Of a stretch of 64,000 nt of DNA, positions 43,279 to 52,120 are shown one piece after another. Under the pieces are notes generated by a model. The model was not told where the DNA came from and did no database searches. It worked only from the letters and a program-made list of their open reading frames with translations. The stretch lies in NCBI RefSeq assembly GCF_003339505.1, contig NZ_QPIW01000006.1:186001-250000 (forward strand), read 5' to 3'. Both the position numbers and the translations under genes were made by a program. The number at the start of each line of letters is the position of its first letter. Position 1 is the stretch's first letter. The stretch comes from Runella aurantiaca. Lineage in GTDB: Bacteria > Bacteroidota > Bacteroidia > Cytophagales > Spirosomataceae.

Positions 43279-43491
43279 ATGGGAGCATTACAAATTGAAA
43301 ATACAGAACGGTATTTAAAAATTACCCTAGACAAAGAGGCTTTTGATGACGCGCAAATTATGGATTTATTGGAATATCTGCGTACAGAAGAGCTCATAAA
43401 AAGGGCACAATTTGATGATTCTATTTCAGAATTAGGCAAAACCATTAAAAATGAATGGTGGGCAAAACACAAAAGTGAACTTCTGAAATAG
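43279..43491 (+). CDS. Probable type II antitoxin (partner of a PIN toxin)
   Basis: A 70-residue protein of mixed helix/strand character with a C-terminal IKNEWWAKHKSELLK tail, a tail I associate with small antitoxins encoded just upstream of PIN toxins in Bacteroidota. The early stretch (ENTERYLKITLDKEAFDDAQ) looks like a small DNA- or toxin-binding fold. It has its own promoter. Its toxin partner downstream is truncated. No exact family is recognised; the antitoxin role is inferred from context. Confidence 0.6.
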   Translation: MGALQIENTERYLKITLDKEAFDDAQIMDLLEYLRTEELIKRAQFDDSISELGKTIKNEWWAKHKSELLK

Positions 43492-43492
43492 C

Positions 43493-43714
43493 TTGAATAA
43501 TATTCTTCAAAACATCCATTTTGTTGGCAACGATTTTATTTCCACCAATCTCTATTGGCAGGCTTACCGCCTTTGTAAAGATGCCGATGAAGATGATACG
43601 CCCTTTGTAGCCTTGTCTCTCGCTTTAAAAGCAAAATATTGGACGCGTGATGAAACGTTGAAAACACATCTTCGTACTCAGGGATTTTACGACTTTTTTG
43701 AACCGAATTATTAA
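43493..43714 (+). pseudogene. 5'-truncated PIN-domain toxin remnant
   Basis: A 73-codon remnant that opens directly after the antitoxin stop and contains only the C-terminal half of a PIN-domain RNase: EDDTPFVALSLALKAKYW, then TRDETLKTHLRTQGFYDFF. Full PIN toxins of this type are about 130-140 residues and begin with an Asp in a DTN-like motif; that half, including the first catalytic Asp, is absent. The only available start is a TTG. It is likely inactive as an RNase. The flippase ATG follows 3 nt after its stop. Confidence 0.75.
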
Positions 43715-43717
43715 CGC

Positions 43718-45241
43718 ATGAGTGTTCTTAAAAAATTAGCCAGCGAAACGGCGCTTTATGGGGTAAGCAGCATACTGGGCAGGGTGATTTATTGGTTTTT
43801 GGTGCCGCTGCATACTTACGTTTTTCTACGTCCGGGAGAGCTGTCGTCCAATACCGAATTGTACAGTTGGGTGGCACTGTTTAGTGTGGTCTACACTTTT
43901 GGCATGGAAACGGCTTTTTTTCGTTTTGCCAACCGCTCGCCCCAACACCGACAGGATTATTTTAACCAATCCCTCACGGCCATTGCGTTGGTGAGCATTG
44001 TTTTTTCGGGCGCTTTGATTGTTTTGGCTCCGCAAATAAGTGAGACGCTTGATTATCCTGGCGAGTCAAGCAACATTATTTATTTGGCACTCATCGTGGC
44101 CATCGATGCCGTTGTCGCCATCCCGTTTGCACGTTTACGTTTGGAAAAAAAGGCCAAACAATTCGTTAAAATTAAGATTATAAATATCATCATCAACGTC
44201 TTGCTCAATGTCTTTTTCCTACTGATTTGTCGGGACATTGCGTTGGGGAAATACCTACCGTCATTGCAGTCGTTGGGGGCGTTTTTGTACCGTCCTGAAA
44301 TCGGGCCGGGTTATATTTTTATCGCCAATTTGATTGCCAACGCCTGTTTTCTGTTTTTACTTCGCGATACATTTAAAGGTTTTAAAATAACGTGGAAAGG
44401 GCCGCTTTTCAACGAAATGTGGGTCTATGCGTATCCTATCCTGATTTTGGGCTTGGCAGGGACCGTCAATCAAATGGCCGACCGTTGGTTTTTACGTCAT
44501 TTACTTCCTGCGGGTTTTTATCCAAATCTGACGTCAGAAGATGCCCTCGGTATTTATGGCAGTTGTTACAAATTATCGGTGTTCATGTCCTTGGCCGTAC
44601 AATCTTTCAAATACGCCGCCGACCCGTTCTTTTTCTCGCAGGCTGAAGACAAAAATGCCCCTCATTTGTTGGCTTCGGTCATGAAATGGTTTGTCATTGT
44701 ATGCGTAGTGTTGTGGGTAGGGGTTAGTTTAAACGTGGATATTATCGGGCATTATATGTTGTCCAAAGCCTACCGCGTAGGCCTTTCTGTCGTTCCGATT
44801 TTGTTGTTAGCCAACCTGTTTTTGGGCGTTTATTACAACTTGGCCTTTTGGTTCAAACTCACCGATAAGACTCAATTCGGTACACTCATTACCACCGTAG
44901 GTGCGATTTTGACCGTGGTGCTCAATATCCTGCTGATTCCGACCATGGGTTACATGGGTTGTGCGTGGGCTTTTTTGGCTTCGAGCGTGGTCATGTGCGC
45001 CATGTGTTATTGGCTGGGCGAAAAATATTATCCCGTTCCTTACCAACTTGGCTCGGCGTTGGGTTACATCGGCAGCGCGGCGGTATTGGTCTATCTTTCT
45101 TCGTGGATAACAATCTCCAACGTATGGGTATCATTTGTCTATCATCTGGCGTTATGCTTAGTATACTTTTTGGGAATTTTGGTCGTAGAGCGCGATTCCA
45201 TACCTTTGAAGATTCGCCGAAAAATTAAGATTTTAGGATAA
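43718..45241 (+). CDS. Polysaccharide flippase (Wzx/MATE-type oligosaccharide exporter)
   Basis: A 507-residue inner-membrane protein with about 14 hydrophobic helices. The N-terminus (KKLASETALYGVSSILGRV) is typical of polysaccharide biosynthesis/export proteins of the MOP superfamily, which flip lipid-linked sugars across the membrane. No glycosyltransferase cluster is directly attached; gldH follows 23 nt downstream and is probably co-transcribed. Substrate is unknown. Confidence 0.88.
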   Translation: MSVLKKLASETALYGVSSILGRVIYWFLVPLHTYVFLRPGELSSNTELYSWVALFSVVYTFGMETAFFRFANRSPQHRQDYFNQSLTAIALVSIVFSGALIVLAPQISETLDYPGESSNIIYLALIVAIDAVVAIPFARLRLEKKAKQFVKIKIINIIINVLLNVFFLLICRDIALGKYLPSLQSLGAFLYRPEIGPGYIFIANLIANACFLFLLRDTFKGFKITWKGPLFNEMWVYAYPILILGLAGTVNQMADRWFLRHLLPAGFYPNLTSEDALGIYGSCYKLSVFMSLAVQSFKYAADPFFFSQAEDKNAPHLLASVMKWFVIVCVVLWVGVSLNVDIIGHYMLSKAYRVGLSVVPILLLANLFLGVYYNLAFWFKLTDKTQFGTLITTVGAILTVVLNILLIPTMGYMGCAWAFLASSVVMCAMCYWLGEKYYPVPYQLGSALGYIGSAAVLVYLSSWITISNVWVSFVYHLALCLVYFLGILVVERDSIPLKIRRKIKILG

Positions 45242-45264
45242 TTTTTTAACCAGTACCCGACACT

Positions 45265-45774
45265 ATGGATTTGTTTCGCCGCCTTGCCGCAAAAACGTCT
45301 GCGTATTTATTGCTTTTCTCCCTGTTTCTCCTTGCCGGAAGCTGTGACTCCAATTCGGTCTATAAAGACCACGAAGATATTGAAGATGGGCAGTGGTACG
45401 TCAAAAACGAGCCTGCGTTTACGTTTGAAATCACCGATACTACCCAAACCTACAATGTGTATTATCTGGTGCGCAACAGTATTGCGTATCCCTACTATAA
45501 CCTCTACGTAAAGCGTTTTTTGCTCAACGACAAAAACAAAATCATTAACGAAGCGTTGAATGAATTAATTTTGATGGACGAAAAAAGCGGTAAACCTTTG
45601 GGCGATGGATTGGGGGACTTATTTGACCATAAAGTACTGGCACTCAAAAGCTACCGTTTTCCGCGCAAAGGAAAATATACGTTCAAAATCCGCCAATACA
45701 TGCGTCAGGATCCGCTACCCGAAATTCTGAGCATGGGCGTCAGCGTTGAAAAAGAAGTTATTAATCCGAAGTAA
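45265..45774 (+). CDS. gldH: Gliding motility lipoprotein GldH
   Basis: A 169-residue lipoprotein: lipobox LLAGSC with Cys27, then the GldH pattern VYKDHEDIEDGQWYVKNE, FEITDTTQTYNVYYLVRNS and YPYYNLYVKRFL. GldH is an outer-membrane-associated lipoprotein needed for gliding in Flavobacterium johnsoniae and is widespread in Bacteroidota, including non-gliders. With the PKD/C-terminal-domain protein at 54247 it points to a type IX secretion and gliding capability in this organism. Confidence 0.92.
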   Translation: MDLFRRLAAKTSAYLLLFSLFLLAGSCDSNSVYKDHEDIEDGQWYVKNEPAFTFEITDTTQTYNVYYLVRNSIAYPYYNLYVKRFLLNDKNKIINEALNELILMDEKSGKPLGDGLGDLFDHKVLALKSYRFPRKGKYTFKIRQYMRQDPLPEILSMGVSVEKEVINPK

Positions 45775-45838
45775 TCAAAAGTAACATCACGCCTTTGGTT
45801 GCTCGTTATTCGCTCCTCACTGCTGAGGACTTACACGT

Positions 45839-46468
45839 ATGGAAAGCTTTCTCCCTTTTTTTCCTTTAAATCTGGTAGCATATCCTACCGAAAACCTCAA
45901 TTTGCATATTTTTGAACCTCGTTATCAGCAATTGATTAATGAGTGCATCGACAACCGAAAAACGTTTGGGATTCCCGCCTTCATCAACAATAAGCTGCCT
46001 GGCTACGGTACCGAAATGAAGATTGTGAACGTATCTAAACGCTACGACGACGGGCGAATGGACATCAAAACCAAAGGAATACGGGCATTTCGCGTGTTGA
46101 CGTTCCAAAATCCCGTTCCCGATAAACTTTATTCGGGCGGTAAAGTTACGTTTGTGGAAGAGACCGAATCATCGGAAGGGGTGATTTCCGAGCTTTTATT
46201 GCAACTCGACCGTCTGTATACCATTCTCCAAACACAGGTTGATTTTGACAGTGCCATCTCTCCTTTTTCATATCAGGTAGCGCACAAAGTGGGGCTTTCG
46301 CAGGAGGAAGAATATCAGGTATTAACGATTGATTCCGAAACCGAGCGTCAACGTTTTTTGCTGCGTCACCTCAATAAGGTCATCCCCGTCATGGCTGAAA
46401 TGGAAAAAACCAAAGAGCGCATCAAGCTCAACGGTCACTTCAAAAATCTCGACCCGCTTAATTTTTAG
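45839..46468 (+). CDS. Lon N-terminal-domain (substrate-binding) protein
   Basis: A 209-residue stand-alone Lon substrate-binding domain: it opens FLPFFPLNLVAYPTENLNL and has HIFEPRYQQLINECI, as in the N-terminal domain of Lon protease, but there is no AAA+ or protease part. Such proteins are widespread in bacteria with unclear roles, perhaps as adaptors. It is followed by a CACGCAAAG-type palindrome and the convergent guanine deaminase gene. Confidence 0.88.
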   Translation: MESFLPFFPLNLVAYPTENLNLHIFEPRYQQLINECIDNRKTFGIPAFINNKLPGYGTEMKIVNVSKRYDDGRMDIKTKGIRAFRVLTFQNPVPDKLYSGGKVTFVEETESSEGVISELLLQLDRLYTILQTQVDFDSAISPFSYQVAHKVGLSQEEEYQVLTIDSETERQRFLLRHLNKVIPVMAEMEKTKERIKLNGHFKNLDPLNF

Positions 46469-46478
46469 CGTTTTTTTC

Positions 46479-46528
46479 TCACGCAAAGTCGCAGAGTTTT
46501 CCTTATGCTCCTCCGCGCCTTTGCGTGA
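46479..46528. repeat. Palindrome of the CACGCAAAG type, copy 1
   Basis: Outer arms TCACGCAAAG and CTTTGCGTGA pair perfectly, with a partly paired interior (TCGCAGAG.../...CTCCGCG). It lies between two convergent genes. Related elements lie at 53849-53934 and 54187-54238. Confidence 0.75.
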
Positions 46529-46533
46529 CGGAA

Positions 46534-47007
46534 TCAGTACGCAATTTTATCCTGTTTGCGCTGCCAAGCTTCAAACACTTTCAGGGCTTCTTCGCGTAGG
46601 CAGCATTCTAGCGGAAGCTGCCGTTCTGATTTGGGTGTATCCAATTCTTGATAAATAAACGCGTCATCAAAATGAGCGTCGGCGGCATCGTCTTTGGTGC
46701 AAGCGTAGTAAATTTTCTTGATGCCCGCCCAATAGATGGCCCCCAAACACATAGGGCACGGCTCGCAGGAGGTATAGATAATGCAATCGTCTAACTTAAA
46801 GTCTCCTATTTTTTGACACGCCACCCGAATCGCCGTGACTTCGGCGTGTGCGGTCGGGTCGTTGGTGGACGTGACCTGATTGCAGCCTTCTGCCACCAAT
46901 TCTCCATTGCGGACAATCACCGCCCCGAAAGGCCCACCCTTACCGCTTTCCATTCCCGCGCGTGCCACTTCAATGGCTCGACGCATCCATTCATGATGTT
47001 CGTTCAT
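46534..47007 (-). CDS. guaD: Guanine deaminase
   Basis: A 157-residue cytidine-deaminase-fold enzyme with zinc ligands His54 and Glu56 context (THAEVTAI is read as TAHAEVTAI) and Cys84/Cys87 (SCEPCPMCLGAIYW). The NDPTAHAEVTAIR, DDCIIYTSCEPCP and FDDAFIYQELDTP blocks closely resemble Bacillus subtilis GuaD, not the tRNA deaminase TadA. It converts guanine to xanthine in purine salvage or catabolism. Its stop lies 5 nt past a palindrome. Confidence 0.9.
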   Translation of the reverse strand: MNEHHEWMRRAIEVARAGMESGKGGPFGAVIVRNGELVAEGCNQVTSTNDPTAHAEVTAIRVACQKIGDFKLDDCIIYTSCEPCPMCLGAIYWAGIKKIYYACTKDDAADAHFDDAFIYQELDTPKSERQLPLECCLREEALKVFEAWQRKQDKIAY

Positions 47008-47084
47008 TGTTTTTCTAATAGTACGGCTAAAAGCGTCGGTAGGTTTGCTCCACCTAATTTTCTAACCGACTGACGCATAATTAT

Positions 47085-48278
47085 TTATCTTATTCTGAAT
47101 AATTCTTCCAAGTCGCGTTTGCCGCTGATGACTTCGGCGGCCAATTCTCCCAATGCGGGCCCATGTTTGAACCCATGCCCCGAGCCGCCACCCAAAAACC
47201 AGCAATTGTCGGCGTCGGGGTGCGTGTCCAAGATAAAATTGCCATCAGGCGAATTTTCGTAGGGACACACGCGGCTCTCGACCAACGGCGCGTTTTGTAA
47301 AGCTGGAAAACGATGGGCCATGAATAACCGCGCTTTTGCCAACACGTTTTCATTAAAAACCCGTTCTCCTGAGGTTGGGTCAAATGTTTCGCCCCGTTTA
47401 TCCACCCCTATCTTGAATCCTCGGTACGCATTGCCCGGAATACCATAATAAAAATCTTCGCCATCCAAATCAATCCACGTGGGCATAGAATCAAACAGAT
47501 GGGTATAGCCCGCCGGAACGCCCAAGTAGTAGGCTTCTTGCTTGGTACAGGTAATGATTTCGCCTAAAATTTCGGGAAACAATTTTCCCAACCACGGTCC
47601 GCACGCAAAAAGGTAGGCATCGGCTTTCAACCCGGTTCCGTCAGAAAGGGTTAATGATTCAAGTCGCCCGTTGACCAACGGATTGGGTTTTGCCAATTTA
47701 TTGAGGTACGTTCCTCCGCCCCGTATAAAAACCTCATTGACCGCCTGACAACTTTCACGCGCTTTAAGATACCCGCCATACGGGTCTAAAACCAAGTGGT
47801 TCAGGTCATTAGTATTAATGTGAGGATAACGTTTTGCGGCTTCTTGGGGCGAGAAATACGTATAATCCATCCCGTGTTTTTTCATAAAAGGCTGCGTTGC
47901 TTCAATCATTTCGGGCGCATCTTCGTAGCAAAACCAGAGCACCCCCGAATTAAAAAACAACGACTTATTCCAACGTTGCTGCTGTTCACGCCAAAGCGAA
48001 ATCGCCCGCACGTTGAGGTTAAAGTAGGTTTCGTTGGCTCCGTAAGTAGAGCGGATAACACGTGTTTCATCGCCCGAACTGGCGCGCGAATTCCCTGGGC
48101 CCCAAACATCAATCAACGTAACACGAAAACCCGACCAAAGCAGCCACAGGGCCGTCCAGCCGCCAAAAGCGCCCGCTCCCACCACCGCAATGTGAGAACC
48201 AGTATCCAACAATGGGCCTCGACGAGAAGGCTTGATTTCCTGTACAGTTTTAGGAGCAAAAGTCGGTTGGGTCGACAT
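47085..48278 (-). CDS. FAD-dependent oxidoreductase (DAO/sarcosine oxidase-like)
   Basis: A 397-residue flavoprotein with an N-terminal dinucleotide-binding motif (AVVGAGAFGGWTALWLL) and the DAO-fold RASSGDETRVIRSTYG, FACGPWLGKLFPEI and a C-terminal GGGSGHGFKHGPALGE that contacts FAD. It resembles sarcosine or N-methyl amino acid oxidases; substrate is unknown. A minus-strand TACATTTG lies upstream at 48306-48313, an exact -7 match, but without a well-spaced -33 box. The gene is single. Confidence 0.88.
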   Translation of the reverse strand: MSTQPTFAPKTVQEIKPSRRGPLLDTGSHIAVVGAGAFGGWTALWLLWSGFRVTLIDVWGPGNSRASSGDETRVIRSTYGANETYFNLNVRAISLWREQQQRWNKSLFFNSGVLWFCYEDAPEMIEATQPFMKKHGMDYTYFSPQEAAKRYPHINTNDLNHLVLDPYGGYLKARESCQAVNEVFIRGGGTYLNKLAKPNPLVNGRLESLTLSDGTGLKADAYLFACGPWLGKLFPEILGEIITCTKQEAYYLGVPAGYTHLFDSMPTWIDLDGEDFYYGIPGNAYRGFKIGVDKRGETFDPTSGERVFNENVLAKARLFMAHRFPALQNAPLVESRVCPYENSPDGNFILDTHPDADNCWFLGGGSGHGFKHGPALGELAAEVISGKRDLEELFRIR

Positions 48279-48363
48279 AAGAGGCTAAAAAAGGGTTGAG
48301 AAATGCAAATGTATTAAAATTGATAGCCAAAAACCTACCGGGCTGATTATCTTCGCGTCACCA

Positions 48364-49593
48364 ATGAGAATTTTACTGATACATCAATATTTTCTGGAAG
48401 ACAACGACGGCGGCGGGTCGCGATGGAACGAAATGAGCCGCTTTTGGCAGTCGGAGGGGCATCAAGTAACCGTGCTGGCGGGCATGGTGCATTACATGGG
48501 GCATCGTCCTGCCAAATACCACCGCAAATACTTTCTTCCCGAAACCAATCAAGACGGGGTGCAGGTTATTCGTTGCCACGTATCCGAGTCCTACAACAAG
48601 AGCTTTATCGGTCGTCTTTGGGCCTATTTCTCCTTTACTTTTTCGAGCATTTGGGGCGGCATCTGGTACGCCAAAGGCAACTATGATGTCATTGTCGTTA
48701 CGTCTCCTCCCCTCTTTGTGGGTATTACGGCCTACGTGCTTTCGGTGCTGAAACGCACGCCCTTTGTGTTTGAAATTCGCGACCTTTGGCCCGAATCAGC
48801 CATTGATACGGGGGTGCTTACAAGCGGCATTTTAATTAAATTTGCCTATTGGTTTGAGAAATTCGTTTACCGTAAAGCCAAGTTAATCAACGTATTGACA
48901 CCTGCTTTTCGGGAAAAACTATTAACAAAAAAAGGGGTTCCTGCCTCCAAAATCATCTTCATTCCAAACGCCGCCGACTTTTCTCTTTCGGATGAATTAT
49001 TGACTTCATTCGACGTTACCGAATTTAGAAAAGAACACAACTTAACGGGGAAGTTTGTAGTGACCTACGTCGGGGCGCACGGCGTAGCCAATCATTTGGT
49101 GCAAGTGTTGGATACGGCCGAGTTGCTCAAAGACACCAACGTTTTATTCTTGCTCATTGGCAACGGTATGATGAAAAAAGACCTGATGGCCGAAGCCCAA
49201 CGACGGCATCTTTCTAATGTCCGTTTCATCAATTCTGTACCCAAAAAGGAAGTATTTAATTACATTTTGGCCTCCGATGCGGGGGCATCGGTGCTCAAAA
49301 AAGTGGACACCTTCAAAACCGTTTATTCCAACAAGACGTTTGATTATATGGCGTGCAAAAAGCCCATTTTGATGGCAATTGACGGGGTATCGCGCCAATT
49401 GGTGGAAGAAGCACAGGCAGGCGTGTACGTTGAGCCGGAAAATCCCGCTGACTTTGCGCAAAAAATCCGTATGTATCTAACAAATCCCGACTTGGTCAGT
49501 CAACACGGCCTAAACGGCTATCGCTACGCAAAAGAAAATTTTGACCGCGCCCTGTTGGCCAGCAAATATGTGGGGTATTTATCTCAGGTCTAA
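48364..49593 (+). CDS. Glycosyltransferase family 4
   Basis: A 409-residue GT-B enzyme with the N-terminal half (GGGSRWNEMSRFWQSEGH and FVFEIRDLWPESAIDTG) and a C-terminal half carrying VTYVGAHGVANHLVQVLD, then a nucleotide-sugar site (YSNKTFDYMACKKPILM). The DLWPESA pattern is typical of WbuB/capsule-type transferases. It adds a sugar to a glycan precursor at the inner membrane face. A thioesterase gene and a GT2 gene follow on the same strand, suggesting a small glycan-related group. Confidence 0.88.
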   Translation: MRILLIHQYFLEDNDGGGSRWNEMSRFWQSEGHQVTVLAGMVHYMGHRPAKYHRKYFLPETNQDGVQVIRCHVSESYNKSFIGRLWAYFSFTFSSIWGGIWYAKGNYDVIVVTSPPLFVGITAYVLSVLKRTPFVFEIRDLWPESAIDTGVLTSGILIKFAYWFEKFVYRKAKLINVLTPAFREKLLTKKGVPASKIIFIPNAADFSLSDELLTSFDVTEFRKEHNLTGKFVVTYVGAHGVANHLVQVLDTAELLKDTNVLFLLIGNGMMKKDLMAEAQRRHLSNVRFINSVPKKEVFNYILASDAGASVLKKVDTFKTVYSNKTFDYMACKKPILMAIDGVSRQLVEEAQAGVYVEPENPADFAQKIRMYLTNPDLVSQHGLNGYRYAKENFDRALLASKYVGYLSQV

Positions 49594-49635
49594 TGCCTAT
49601 ATTTGCGCCCCAATTCTCTGAAAATCAAGAAACAA

Positions 49636-50085
49636 ATGAACACTGAAACCAATCCACGTTTAGACTTTTTTCGTTCACAGATAGGCAATAGTTTAATTCA
49701 AAGCCCTTCGCCGCTAGGGCGTTGGCTCAACGCTACACTAAAAGACGTTCAACACGGCACCATGACCGTTGAAGTGACCGTACGACAAGACATGACCAAT
49801 CCCCTCGGCACACTTCACGGCGGCGCAGCGGCGGCCATCATGGACGACCTCGTGGGCATGATGGTTTTCGGGCTGGGCCGTGAATACGGCTACACATCGG
49901 TCAACCTTAATTGTGATTTTTTGAACGCAGCCCGCATCGGCGATGTTCTAACTGCACACGCGCATGTGGTTCGTGCGGGCAAAAACGTGATTCATTGCGA
50001 AGCCCGAATCAGTAATTTAGAGGGTAAAATAGTGGCCAAATGCAGTACAAACATGATTCAAACGGGCGTTAAACTTCCGTTTTAG
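49636..50085 (+). CDS. PaaI-family hotdog thioesterase
   Basis: A 149-residue hotdog-fold protein with the PaaI-type active-site motif NPLGTLHGGAAAAIMDDLVG and the strands GYTSVNLNCDFLNAARIGD and VIHCEARISNLEGKIVAKC. It should hydrolyse acyl- or aryl-CoA thioesters. The ATG at 49636 (MNTETN) is chosen over a TTG at 49603 that would add 11 residues. It lies between two glycosyltransferase genes. Substrate is unknown. Confidence 0.88.
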   Translation: MNTETNPRLDFFRSQIGNSLIQSPSPLGRWLNATLKDVQHGTMTVEVTVRQDMTNPLGTLHGGAAAAIMDDLVGMMVFGLGREYGYTSVNLNCDFLNAARIGDVLTAHAHVVRAGKNVIHCEARISNLEGKIVAKCSTNMIQTGVKLPF

Positions 50086-50121
50086 TCGGGCGAACCGACG
50101 CGTGGTCAGTGGTTAGATTTT

Positions 50122-51585
50122 ATGGAAGTTATTGTTATCATACTATACTTGGTTCCTACGCTCATTTTATTTTCGTACAGCTGTGCGCAATTGAGTCTGG
50201 TATGGAATTATTGGAAAAAGAGGAGAACAGAAAACGGAAATCTAGCATCCAACATCACACCTCTATCCTTCGAATTTCCGCTTGTTACCGTTCAGCTTCC
50301 AATCTACAATGAATTATACGTAGTAGAACGGCTCATCGACGCGGTCTGTCTTTTTGAGTATCCCAAAAACCGTCTCGAAATTCAAGTTTTGGATGACTCT
50401 ACCGACGAGACCGTCTCCATAATTGCAAAAAAAGCACTTTTCTATCAGGCACAAGGATTTGATATTCAGCACATTCGACGCAGCAACCGCGATGATTTCA
50501 AGGCAGGGGCATTGGCTTACGGGCTTACAGCAGCCAAGGGTGAATTCATCGCCATTTTTGACGCCGACTTTATTCCCCATTCAGATTTCTTGACAACTAC
50601 CATTCCGCATTTTGAAAACGCGCCCGTTGGAGTAGTCCAAACGCGCTGGATGCACCTCAACGAATCGTATTCGCTCATCACTCAATTGCAGGCATTCGGG
50701 CTAGACGGGCATTTTATTGTGGAGCAAGGCGGACGCAATGCGGGCGGACATTTCATCAACTTTAACGGAACAGCGGGCGTGTGGCGCAAAAGCTGTATTC
50801 TGGATGCTGGCGGTTGGTCGGCCCAAACCCTTACCGAAGACCTTGATTTAAGTTACCGCGCCCAATTGCGTGGTTGGCAATTTGTCTACCTCGAAAACGT
50901 AGAAACACCTGCCGAACTTCCTGCCACCATGCCCGCCCTCAAATCCCAGCAATACCGCTGGATGAAAGGCGCGGCCGAATGCGCCCGTAAAAACCTCAAA
51001 AAAGTATTACAAAGCACTACCGTAAAATTTTCGACGAAAGTTTACGCGGCATTTCACCTGCTCAACAGCGGCGTTTTTTTGGCAGTCTTCGTCATGGCTC
51101 TGCTGAGTGTCCCCATTTTGGCGGTTACGGCTTTTGACCCCAAATACGATTATCTATTTGGTATTTTTAGAATATTTCAACTGAGTTTCTTGATGCTCTT
51201 GGGCTTTTACGGCACCACGCATTACCGTCACAAGACTTTCGGGCAGTTTGTGTGGCAATTACCCTTTTTTCTAACCGTCATTATGGGGCTATCACTGCAC
51301 AATGCCATTGCTGCACTTGAAGGCTATTTCGGCAAAAAAACCCCTTTTATTCGCACACCAAAATGGGGGATTGTGCAACCAAAAGATGGCTGGCAACGCA
51401 AAAACTACCTTGTCAAAAGCCTTAACTGGCTCACAATTGCTGAACTTCTACTGGCGGTTTACTTCGCGGCAGCGGTTGGTCTTGGGTTTTATTGGCATTC
51501 TTATCAGATGGTTGTACTTCATGCCATGCTGGCCGTAGGATTTGGCTTTGTCAGCTTTTATTCTATCAAGCATTCAATCTCCTGA
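50122..51585 (+). CDS. Membrane glycosyltransferase family 2 (cellulose-synthase-like)
   Basis: A 487-residue processive-type GT2: an N-terminal helix, a GT-A domain with DDSTDET (91-97), DADF (147-150), TEDLDLSYR (238-246) and QQYRW (276-280, the QxxRW processivity motif), and three or four C-terminal membrane helices. It would polymerise a sugar and help pass it through the membrane. No BcsB-like partner is adjacent. The 36-nt gap to the thioesterase gene suggests one transcript. Confidence 0.9.
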   Translation: MEVIVIILYLVPTLILFSYSCAQLSLVWNYWKKRRTENGNLASNITPLSFEFPLVTVQLPIYNELYVVERLIDAVCLFEYPKNRLEIQVLDDSTDETVSIIAKKALFYQAQGFDIQHIRRSNRDDFKAGALAYGLTAAKGEFIAIFDADFIPHSDFLTTTIPHFENAPVGVVQTRWMHLNESYSLITQLQAFGLDGHFIVEQGGRNAGGHFINFNGTAGVWRKSCILDAGGWSAQTLTEDLDLSYRAQLRGWQFVYLENVETPAELPATMPALKSQQYRWMKGAAECARKNLKKVLQSTTVKFSTKVYAAFHLLNSGVFLAVFVMALLSVPILAVTAFDPKYDYLFGIFRIFQLSFLMLLGFYGTTHYRHKTFGQFVWQLPFFLTVIMGLSLHNAIAALEGYFGKKTPFIRTPKWGIVQPKDGWQRKNYLVKSLNWLTIAELLLAVYFAAAVGLGFYWHSYQMVVLHAMLAVGFGFVSFYSIKHSIS

Positions 51586-51714
51586 ACTTCCTCAACGTTT
51601 ATGTTTGTGATGGTAGGCTTGGCTTCAATCAAGGGTCGGGTTGTGAGCAATGGCCGACCGTCTTCTACACGGAATACTTTTGCTCGACTACTTAACACTT
51701 TGGGGAAGCTATAA

Positions 51715-51742
51715 CAACAAAAAACCCCGCTGCAGCGGGGTT
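51715..51742 (-). terminator. Terminator of rpmB
   Basis: AACCCCGCTGCAGCGGGGTT is a perfect palindrome (51723-51742), and on the minus strand it is followed by six T. It lies 35 nt past the rpmB stop. The remaining 130 nt between it and the GT2 stop contain nothing I can identify. Confidence 0.85.
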
Positions 51743-51776
51743 AATGTCTTTTGCAAAAGATTGGTTGTCGATTTAA

Positions 51777-52001
51777 TTACAACGCTCCAACTTCTTTCAA
51801 AACAGCTTCGATACCTTTTTTATTGATCGTGCGAATTGCTGAAGTAGCCAATTTAATTTCTACCCATTCGTTCAAAGAAGGTATAAAAAACTTCTTTGTC
51901 TGCAAGTTTGGATAAAACTTACGCTTGGTTCTATTGTTAGCGTGCGATACGTTATTACCAACTCGTGTTCTTTTGCCCGTAATTTCACAAACTCTGGCCA
52001 T
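51777..52001 (-). CDS. rpmB: 50S ribosomal protein L28
   Basis: A 74-residue protein starting MARVCEITGKRTRVGNNVSH, the L28 signature, with the later KRKFYPNLQTKKFFIPS. It is part of the large ribosomal subunit. The ATG at 52001 is chosen because the 20 residues added by the in-frame start at 52061 have no L28 character. L33, which often follows in Bacteroidota, is not encoded directly downstream. Confidence 0.96.
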   Translation of the reverse strand: MARVCEITGKRTRVGNNVSHANNRTKRKFYPNLQTKKFFIPSLNEWVEIKLATSAIRTINKKGIEAVLKEVGAL

Positions 52002-52120
52002 GACGATTGATTTAATTTCAGAATGAGGCGCAAAGGTCGTAATTTTTCTGGCAACTGCCAAATCTTTGTCAAAAAAACGCCTTACGTAAAATGATAAAAT
52101 GCCCTTATAAGGCGATAAAC

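Noticed and set aside
51586-51722. Possible small RNA or gene between the GT2 gene and rpmB
   Set aside because: No convincing frame, no conserved structure apart from the rpmB terminator, and no tRNA-like motif.
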